Source of the DNA: a virus
IMG/VR virus record: IMGVR_UViG_3300049825_000343
Coordinates: 1-33,166 of that record
Strand: one strand, 5' to 3'
DNA: 33,166 nt
Shown here: piece after piece, positions 8,273 through 13,750 of the stretch
How positions within the stretch are numbered: the stretch's first letter is position 1
How the letters are laid out: each line of letters opens with the position of its first letter
Made by a program: the position numbers and the translations under genes
The notes under the pieces: generated by a model
Database searches by the model: none
What the model was told of the DNA's origin: nothing
Seen by the model: only the letters and a program-made list of their open reading frames with translations

Positions 8273-8947
8273 ATGCTCATCAAAATCGCCGGCCGGGTCC
8301 GCGGACTCTTCGCCGGAAACTATCCCGAAAATCGCGAGGACGAACAACTCCATCTCAACACGCGCGGCGATCAGATCATAGCTCAGGGCCTGCCCGAACT
8401 CACCGAACTGGTACGGCTCGGTGACAGCTGGCAGATCAACTGCACCACCGGCCAGGCGGCGCTCACGGCGCTTCCCACCACCACCTCCGGATTCACGCTC
8501 ATCAACAATGAGCCGGCCACCGGCAAATGTTATGCGATTGACTCATTCGGCTCCGCCGAGGAAGTCATCGACGCCACCCAGACCAATGTGACGGCGCTGT
8601 TCGCGATGATTAACAAGCGCACCTCGACGGCGCCCTCCGCCGGCACGCTGGAAACCACGTGGATTTCTCTCAGCGGTCGTCCGAACTATGCGGGCGCTGC
8701 CACCGCCCGCCGTGGCGCCACGGTGACCAATGACGGCTGGACGCCGCACGGCACTCCCGGCGCGCAGATGGCACCGGTTGCTGCGGGTGCCAACTGGAAA
8801 GTCAACGAGGCGCTGGTGCGTGGCCTTTACCTGGTGCCGCCCGGCGGAGCCTTTTCGGTGCAGGCTGTCAAGGCCGCCGCCGCCGCCGCCGCGCAGCAGT
8901 TCTTCTTCATCCGCTTCCATGAAGTGCTGATCGCATTCAAGTCATAA
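8273..8947 (+). CDS. Hypothetical virion protein, beta-rich with polyalanine stretch
   Basis: A 224-residue protein with no confident family. It opens MLIKIAGRVRGLFAGNYP, has a Thr-rich middle with probable beta strands (TTTSGFTLINNEPATGKCYA), and ends with a run of alanines (VKAAAAAAAQQFFFIRFHE) encoded by six GCC codons at 8873-8890. The fold could be a jelly roll, but this is a guess. It sits immediately before the repeat-built protein, so the two may form one surface structure. Confidence 0.7.
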   Translation: MLIKIAGRVRGLFAGNYPENREDEQLHLNTRGDQIIAQGLPELTELVRLGDSWQINCTTGQAALTALPTTTSGFTLINNEPATGKCYAIDSFGSAEEVIDATQTNVTALFAMINKRTSTAPSAGTLETTWISLSGRPNYAGAATARRGATVTNDGWTPHGTPGAQMAPVAAGANWKVNEALVRGLYLVPPGGAFSVQAVKAAAAAAAQQFFFIRFHEVLIAFKS

Positions 8948-8967
8948 TCAACTAGGGAGGCCGTGCC

Positions 8968-10392
8968 GTGTCTCTCGGCCTCTGGAGTTTCTTCTGGAAT
9001 CGCAGCGATTGGCAAGTCGTCAGCGCTGATTCCGGTTCCTATTCGGTCACCGGCTCCCATGCCTCGCTGACGTCGGGGCTGCTGATATCTGGGCAGCCAG
9101 GTTCCTACAGCGTTTCCGGACAATCCGCCGGTCTGCTGCGGGGGGGCACCGTCGCGGCGGGCAGCGGTTCCTATTCGGCCACCGGCGCAACCGCCGCCCT
9201 CAAAGTGGCGCATGTCGTCTCGGCGGCTGCCGGTTCTTACGCGCTGACCGGCACCGCCGTTTCACTCAAAAGAAGTTTCAGTCTTTCAGCCGCGGCGGGC
9301 TCCTATGCGGTCACCGGCGCTGCGGCCACTCTGAAACTTGGCCGAGCTTTGTCCGCGGTGGCGGGAAGTTACACGGTCACCGGAACTGCAATAACGCTCA
9401 GGCGGGCGCTGCTGACACTGGCATCCGCCGGGGCCTATACGGTCACCGGTTCGACGGCGGCGCTGAAACGCAACCCCGTCATCGGCGCAGCCGCCGGTTC
9501 TTATGCCGTCACCGGCAGCGCGGCGGCGCTCAAAGCGGCACGTGTCGTCGCGGCCTCGGCTGGATCGTACAATGTCGCCGGGGGCGCCGCCGCGCTCAAA
9601 CATGGCTGGGCTGTTACGGCGCAGCCAGGTTCCTATGCCGTCACCGGTTCTGGCGCATCGCTCAAGGTCGGTCATGCGATATCTGCTGGTGCCGGAACAT
9701 ATGGCATAACAGGTTCGCCGGCGGCGCTGAGCCGGGCGGTCGTGCTCTCCGCTTCTGCAGGGAGTTACACGATTACCGGCCTCTCGGCCTCGCTTCTGGG
9801 CACGCGCCGCATCTCTGCAGAACCCGGTTCCTACGGAATCGCCGGATCATCCGCTGGCCTGAAATCAGGCCGATTGCTGAGCGCATCCGGTGGGTCATAT
9901 GCCGTCACCGGACAGCCGGTGACACTCACCTACACGCCGGCGGCTGGCAGTACCTACACGCTGACGGCGGCACCCGGTTCCTATCAGATCATCGGCGGCG
10001 CAGCCGGTCTGTTGACCGCGCGGCTTCTCAGTGCCGGGGCCGCAAGCTACAGCATCAGCGGATCTTCGGCGGCGCTCGTTCTTGGGCGTCATGTCGTCAT
10101 CGAGGCGGCGGCCTACAGCATCGCCGGCGCGCCGTCCGGGTTTATCTTCACCCGCGTGGTCAACGCGGAATCGGGCACTGTCTATATCGTCGGAACGGCG
10201 GTGGCGCTGCATTACAGCGGCGAACGCAAGATCACTGGGGTCCGGAGCGAGTTTGCCGCCCCGACATCCACTCGCCCGGTCACCGATAGCAGCATCCGAC
10301 CTTCCGGCGGAGCTCCCGGCGCGTCACGCCAGATGACCGAAAACAGTACACGGACGAACAGTCAGGATAAATCGGCATGGCGCTCAAACTGA
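8968..10392 (+). CDS. Repeat-built virion protein (GSYxVTG repeats)
   Basis: A 474-residue protein made almost entirely of about 18 tandem repeats of roughly 22 residues with the core pattern AGSYxVTGxxAxLK. An 18-residue N-terminal segment rich in Trp/Phe (LWSFFWNRSDW) precedes the repeats. A polar ~50-residue tail rich in Ser, Thr and Arg follows. The pattern suggests a beta-solenoid or rod, possibly a fibre or adhesin on the head; this is inferred. The GTG start has AGGGAGG 7 bases upstream. The 3' end overlaps the connector gene by 16 bases. Its position between capsid and connector is unusual for a fibre gene. Confidence 0.85.
   Translation: MSLGLWSFFWNRSDWQVVSADSGSYSVTGSHASLTSGLLISGQPGSYSVSGQSAGLLRGGTVAAGSGSYSATGATAALKVAHVVSAAAGSYALTGTAVSLKRSFSLSAAAGSYAVTGAAATLKLGRALSAVAGSYTVTGTAITLRRALLTLASAGAYTVTGSTAALKRNPVIGAAAGSYAVTGSAAALKAARVVAASAGSYNVAGGAAALKHGWAVTAQPGSYAVTGSGASLKVGHAISAGAGTYGITGSPAALSRAVVLSASAGSYTITGLSASLLGTRRISAEPGSYGIAGSSAGLKSGRLLSASGGSYAVTGQPVTLTYTPAAGSTYTLTAAPGSYQIIGGAAGLLTARLLSAGAASYSISGSSAALVLGRHVVIEAAAYSIAGAPSGFIFTRVVNAESGTVYIVGTAVALHYSGERKITGVRSEFAAPTSTRPVTDSSIRPSGGAPGASRQMTENSTRTNSQDKSAWRSN
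9022..10227 (+). repeat. About 18 tandem coding repeats of ~66 bases
   Basis: Successive ~66-base units encode the GSYxVTG repeats. Units are diverged at the DNA level but keep a recurring core such as GGTTCCTATGCCGTCACCGG (for example near 9628). By eye most units are exactly 22 codons; the first two are 21 and 23, and unit 14 carries about six extra residues (TPAAGSTYTL region). The period stays in frame throughout, so selection acts on the protein. Confidence 0.85.
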
Positions 10393-10958
10393 AAACCGCA
10401 CCGGCTATTGCCCCGCTCACTTTGGTCGAGGCCAAGGCGCATTGCCGAGTTGACCACAGCGACGATGACGCCATGATCTCTGGCCTGATCGATGCCGCGG
10501 TCTCGCATCTCGATGGGCACTCCGGCGTTCTTGGCCGCTGCATGATCGAGCAGACATGGGAACTCTATTACGACAACTTTCCCAGCGGGCCGCTCCGCAT
10601 CCCTCTCGGCAATTTAATGGCGATCACAACTGTTGAATATGTCGATCCAATCTCGGCAATTTATGTGACGTGGGACGCGGCAAATTATGAGGTGGACAGC
10701 GTCAGCGTCGACGGCTGGGTGATTCCGGTCGATGTCTGGCCGACGCCGATGGACACTTCAAACGCCATCCGGGTGACCTTCACCGCCGGTTATGGTGCCG
10801 CCGCCGCCGATGTTCCGGCCGCCATCCGTGCTGCCATGCTTCTGCTCATCGGTCACTGGTATGCCAATCGCGAGGCCGTGGTGATCGGCGAAACTCCCAC
10901 GCCGCTTCCAATGGCGGCCAATGCACTGATCACCCCGTTCCGCCGAGTCGGAACTTAA
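10377..10958 (+). CDS. Head-tail connector protein (gp6-like)
   Basis: A 193-residue protein resembling the phage connector family (HK97 gp6-like / phiE125 gp8-like), which extends the portal ring and joins head to tail. Diagnostic features are the N-terminal PLTLVEAKAHCRVDHSDDD segment, the conserved WELYYDNFPSGPLRIPLGN stretch near residue 60 and the ending IRVTFTAGYG plus helical VPAAIRAAMLLLIGHWYANR. AGGA lies before the ATG, which is inside the end of the repeat-protein gene. Confidence 0.88.
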   Translation: MALKLKTAPAIAPLTLVEAKAHCRVDHSDDDAMISGLIDAAVSHLDGHSGVLGRCMIEQTWELYYDNFPSGPLRIPLGNLMAITTVEYVDPISAIYVTWDAANYEVDSVSVDGWVIPVDVWPTPMDTSNAIRVTFTAGYGAAAADVPAAIRAAMLLLIGHWYANREAVVIGETPTPLPMAANALITPFRRVGT

Positions 10959-10975
10959 CACGAAAGGAAAACACA

Positions 10976-11386
10976 ATGGCCGACCTTACCATCACTGCAG
11001 CAAGCGTTCTCGCCGGAAGCGGATCGACAACCGTCAGCGGAACGCTCGGTGAAACCGTCACCGCCGGACAAGCGGTCTATAAGAGTTCGACCACCAACAA
11101 ATGGCTCAAGGCCGACAGCAATTCGGCCACGGCGGAAGTCCGCCGGGCAGGCGGCATCGCCCTCAACGGGGGTGCCGTCGATCAGCCGGTCAAGGTGCTG
11201 ACCGCCGGCCTCATCACCATCGGCGCCACCGTCACTGCCGGCACCGCCTATTATCTCTCGGACACGCCCGGCGGCATCTGCCCGGTGGCTGACGTGGGGT
11301 CTGGCGAATATGTCTGCCAGCTCGGCATTTCCACCAGCACCACAGTGCTCAACGTCGATATTCAGTTCCCCAACGTCGCGCTCTAG
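10976..11386 (+). CDS. Putative capsid decoration/cement protein
   Basis: A 136-residue Gly/Thr/Ala-rich protein with beta-strand patterns: ETVTAGQAVYKSSTTNKWLK near residues 27-46 and AGLITIGATVTAGTAYYLSD near 77-96. This resembles DUF2190-like capsid cement or decoration proteins, which bind the outside of the mature head. The assignment is tentative. GAAAGGAAAACACA precedes the ATG. It lies among head-completion genes, after the connector. Confidence 0.65.
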   Translation: MADLTITAASVLAGSGSTTVSGTLGETVTAGQAVYKSSTTNKWLKADSNSATAEVRRAGGIALNGGAVDQPVKVLTAGLITIGATVTAGTAYYLSDTPGGICPVADVGSGEYVCQLGISTSTTVLNVDIQFPNVAL

Positions 11387-11388
11387 CC

Positions 11389-11577
11389 GTGCCATGGGTG
11401 CGCTTCCTGAGACGCTTCGACTGGCGGTGCCATCCCGGCCAGGTGAAGGTGTTTCAGGAAGGATGCACAATGCTGGTAACCACGCCATGCGCGGCCGAGG
11501 CCGTGGCGGCGGGTGCGGCGGAACGGACGGCACGACCACAACGGGACGACAGTGATGCAGGCCGGGAAACTCCGTGA
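11389..11577 (+). CDS. Small conserved phage protein in head-completion cluster
   Basis: A 62-residue protein starting at GTG 11389, two bases after the previous stop. The sequence VRFLRRFDWRCHPGQVKVFQ followed by VTTPCAAEAVAAGAAE resembles small proteins found between capsid and connector genes in alphaproteobacterial prophages, which typically begin with VRFLRDFD and end with an Ala-rich CADAAIAAGAA-like segment. The function is unknown. It overlaps the start of the head-closure gene by 23 bases in another frame. Without it the 168-base gap would be unexplained. Confidence 0.7.
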   Translation: MPWVRFLRRFDWRCHPGQVKVFQEGCTMLVTTPCAAEAVAAGAAERTARPQRDDSDAGRETP

Positions 11578-11890
11578 GAGTGTGACCTTCTCAAAACGGT
11601 CCGACAGCGACGACGGGTTCGGCAACCTCGAGGCCGGATGGGGATCGGAATTCAGCGTGGCGGCTCGCATCGCGCCGCTGCGCGGCGGCGAAGATGTCAT
11701 GGCTTCCAGGCTCACCGGCAAGCAACCGGTGCTTGTCACGGTCAGGCGCTGCCGGGCCACTCTCGAGGTCACGCCAGACTGGCGGCTCACCGATGCGCGC
11801 ACCGGGACAGTCTACAATATCCGCACCGCCAGCCCTTCCGAGGACAAGACGGTGATCGACATGATCTGCGAAACGGGGGTGGCGGTATGA
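11555..11890 (+). CDS. Head-tail joining / head closure protein
   Basis: A 111-residue protein resembling the phage head-tail joining family (Phage_H_T_join), which plugs the connector after packaging. Family-like features are the MQAGKLRESVTFSKR start, the DDGFGNLEAGW segment near residue 22, and the ending TDARTGTVYNIRTASPSEDK. The ATG at 11555 was preferred to a frame extended upstream because the family N-terminus begins here. Its stop overlaps the next start (ATGA at 11887-11890). Confidence 0.88.
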   Translation: MQAGKLRESVTFSKRSDSDDGFGNLEAGWGSEFSVAARIAPLRGGEDVMASRLTGKQPVLVTVRRCRATLEVTPDWRLTDARTGTVYNIRTASPSEDKTVIDMICETGVAV

Positions 11891-12294
11891 CCATCAAGGG
11901 TCTGGCGAGCCTCAATCGCAAATTTGAGCGACTGCCCAAGTCGGCAGAAGACGCCGCGCGCAAGGCGATAGCCATCAGTGCCGACGAGATCGTCGCCATG
12001 GCCAAGCGCCTGGTGCCGGTTGACGAGGGCGATCTCCGCGCGTCCATCGGTTGGACATGGGGCGAGGCGCCTGAGGGCACCAAGGTTCTCGGCTCGGCGC
12101 GCGGCGGCGCGGCGCTCACCGCCACCATTTTCGCCGGCGACCACAAAGCCTTCTATGCCCGCTGGATCGAATTTGGCACCGTCAAAATGTCGGCCCATCC
12201 CTACTTCTTTCCGAGCTACCGGGCCAACGCCAAACGCGCCAAGTCGCGGATCAAGCGGGCCATCAATAAAGCCGCGAAAGCCAACGCGGCATGA
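11887..12294 (+). CDS. HK97 gp10-like tail completion protein
   Basis: A 135-residue protein of the HK97 gp10 type, which helps attach or terminate the tail. It shows an N-terminal helix (LNRKFERLPKSAEDAARKA), the conserved AKRLVPVDEGDLRASIG near residue 40, then YARWIEFGTVKMSAHPYF near 95, with a basic C-terminus. It starts in the ATGA overlap with the head-closure gene, and its stop overlaps the next start at 12291-12294. Confidence 0.9.
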   Translation: MTIKGLASLNRKFERLPKSAEDAARKAIAISADEIVAMAKRLVPVDEGDLRASIGWTWGEAPEGTKVLGSARGGAALTATIFAGDHKAFYARWIEFGTVKMSAHPYFFPSYRANAKRAKSRIKRAINKAAKANAA

Positions 12295-12707
12295 GCGAAC
12301 CATCCCTTGCCATTCAAGCCGCTATCGTGGCGGCGCTCAAGAACGCCGCGGCGGTCACGGCAATCGCCGACGAGCGTGTCTATGACAAGGTGCCGGCGGG
12401 CGCGCAGTTTCCCTATGTGCATTATGGCGAAGACCAGGTGCAGGCCGACGACTACGATTCGGACGACTGCCTGAGCAAGGGCTTCGAGGTCTTCGTGACG
12501 CTGCACGTATGGAGCCGGGCCAATGGCAAGGTGGAATGCAAGCGTCTCGGCGCGGCGGTCCACCAGGCCATCGACAACGCCGATCTGACCGTCAATGGCT
12601 TCACGGTGTTCGCGTTCGAACACCAGAGCACCAATTATCTCACCGATCCCGATGGACTGACCACGCATGGGGTCTGCCAGTTCCGGGTGCTTCTCGACCC
12701 CGCTTAA
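12291..12707 (+). CDS. Tail completion/terminator protein (DUF3168)
   Basis: A 138-residue protein matching the DUF3168 type (HK97 gp11-like / lambda gpU-like), which caps the head-proximal end of the tail tube. The arrangement PSLAIQAAIVAALKNAAAVT, then VYDKVPAGAQFPYVHYG, then FEVFVTLHVWSR and the ending HGVCQFRVLLDPA is characteristic. It is coupled to the gp10-like gene by an ATGA overlap and precedes the tail tube gene by 24 bases. Confidence 0.9.
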   Translation: MSEPSLAIQAAIVAALKNAAAVTAIADERVYDKVPAGAQFPYVHYGEDQVQADDYDSDDCLSKGFEVFVTLHVWSRANGKVECKRLGAAVHQAIDNADLTVNGFTVFAFEHQSTNYLTDPDGLTTHGVCQFRVLLDPA

Positions 12708-12731
12708 CCCCAGCCTCACAGGAGACCACCC

Positions 12732-13172
12732 ATGGCACAAGCCACCGCGATTGCCTTTTCTAAATTCCGCATCCTTCTCGGCGACGGCGCCACGCCGGTC
12801 GAGACATTCGACCGGCCGTGCGGCCTCAATTCGCGCTCGCTTGATCGCACGAAGGCCACCAATGAAATTGACATTCCCGACTGCGACGACGAGGATGCGC
12901 CCGCCTGGGTGGGCCGCGAGGTGAAGTCGCTGGACTGGACGGTGTCGGGCGAGGGCATCATGGCCGAGGAATCAGTGGAAGCCTGGGAGGATTTTTTCAA
13001 CTCGACGGCATCCAAGCATGTCCGCATCGAACGGGTGTTTCCGGGCGGCGTCGGCACAATCACGCAAAATGGCTCGGCCCACCTGACCAAGTTCACCATC
13101 TCCGGCGAACGCGGCGACAAGGTGAAGGTTTCCATCGAACTGTCAGGTGACGGCGAGCTGGTGACCGCCTGA
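12732..13172 (+). CDS. Major tail tube protein
   Basis: A 146-residue protein resembling TP901-1-like major tail proteins, which stack as hexameric rings to form the tail tube. Features are a beta-rich body (FRILLGDGATPVETFDRPCG), the central DWTVSGEGIMAEESVEAWED segment and the ending TKFTISGERGDKVKVSIELS. AGGAG precedes the ATG by 7 bases. The stop shares a base with the next start (TGATG at 13170-13174). Confidence 0.88.
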   Translation: MAQATAIAFSKFRILLGDGATPVETFDRPCGLNSRSLDRTKATNEIDIPDCDDEDAPAWVGREVKSLDWTVSGEGIMAEESVEAWEDFFNSTASKHVRIERVFPGGVGTITQNGSAHLTKFTISGERGDKVKVSIELSGDGELVTA

Positions 13173-13579
13173 TGAGCCGTGACGCGGCGGTCGCCTTCGA
13201 TTGGGCGGACGGCGAGCACAGGTTCCGCCTTGGCATCAAGGAATTGCGCGAGCTTCAGGAAAAATGCGATGCCGGTCCCGCCTTCATCCTGGGCCGGCTG
13301 GTCGACGGATCCTGGCGGGTGGACGACATCCTGCAGACCATCCGTCTCGGCCTGATCGGCGGCGGCCTGACGCCGGTGACGGCGCTGCCCCTGGTCAAGC
13401 TCTATGTCGAGCAGCGCCCGCTGTTCGAAAGCATTCCGGCAGCCCAGGCCATCCTGAGTGCTGCCCTTGTCGGCGCCCCGGATGAACCGCTGGGAAAAGC
13501 GCCGGCGGCGACGGATCAGCCGACAGCCTCCCCAGAGGAAAGCTCCGCTTCGCCGCCATCTACGGCTCAGCCCGCCTGA
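13172..13579 (+). CDS. Tail assembly chaperone (GTA-type, first frame)
   Basis: A 135-residue protein resembling gene transfer agent tail chaperones (Phage_TAC_11 type), the functional equivalent of lambda gpG. It binds the tape measure during tail assembly. Family features are AVAFDWADGEHRFRLGIKEL at the start and LQEKCDAGPAFILGRL near residue 30. The last ~25 residues are Pro/Ser/Ala-rich linker. A slippery heptamer at 13492-13498, at codons 107-109, should divert some ribosomes into the -1 frame and make a longer protein. Confidence 0.88.
   Translation: MSRDAAVAFDWADGEHRFRLGIKELRELQEKCDAGPAFILGRLVDGSWRVDDILQTIRLGLIGGGLTPVTALPLVKLYVEQRPLFESIPAAQAILSAALVGAPDEPLGKAPAATDQPTASPEESSASPPSTAQPA
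13492..13557 (+). promoter_or_regulatory. Programmed -1 ribosomal frameshift signal
   Basis: G GGA AAA (13492-13498) fits the X XXY YYZ slippery rule in the zero frame. Five bases later GGCGGCGA (13504-13511) pairs perfectly with TCGCCGCC (13550-13557), and CGGA (13512-13515) pairs with TCCG (13544-13547) next to a two-base bulge, giving a long GC-rich stem. The -1 frame has a stop at 13483-13485, just before the site, and is open from there to 13722, so slippage at the heptamer gives a productive fusion. Confidence 0.9.
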
Positions 13580-13722
13580 TCGGCATTCCCGATGCCGACC
13601 GGCTGAGCCTGTGGCAGTTCATGGCCGAAGTCGAGGCCTATGCCGACGCCCACACACCGGAAGATCAGAAGATCGCAACGCTGTCCGACGCCGAGGCCGA
13701 CGCCCTGGCCGAATTGGTCTGA
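13498..13722 (+). CDS. Tail chaperone frameshift extension (gpT-like)
   Basis: About 74 residues in the -1 frame, expressed as the C-terminal part of a 183-residue fusion with the first chaperone frame. The sequence includes FAAIYGSARLIGIPDADRLS then LWQFMAEVEAYADAH, a pattern like short tail chaperones in GTA-like clusters. It has no convincing start of its own: the only in-frame ATG (13621) would give 33 residues with no good ribosome binding site. By analogy with lambda gpGT, the extension would contact the tail tube protein while the first domain binds the tape measure. It ends 28 bases before the tape measure gene. Confidence 0.85.
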   Translation, partial: SAGGDGSADSLPRGKLRFAAIYGSARLIGIPDADRLSLWQFMAEVEAYADAHTPEDQKIATLSDAEADALAELV

Positions 13723-13750
13723 CCGCAGGCAACAGGGTTTCATGTGAAAC

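Noticed and set aside
8873-8890. Run of GCC triplets as a possible phase-variation microsatellite
   Set aside because: Triplet slippage would not shift the frame and the run is only six units; it just encodes alanines.
9022-10227. Regular ~66-base repeats considered as a CRISPR array or non-coding satellite
   Set aside because: The repeats are diverged, keep the reading frame and encode a protein pattern; there are no spacer/repeat boundaries or cas genes.
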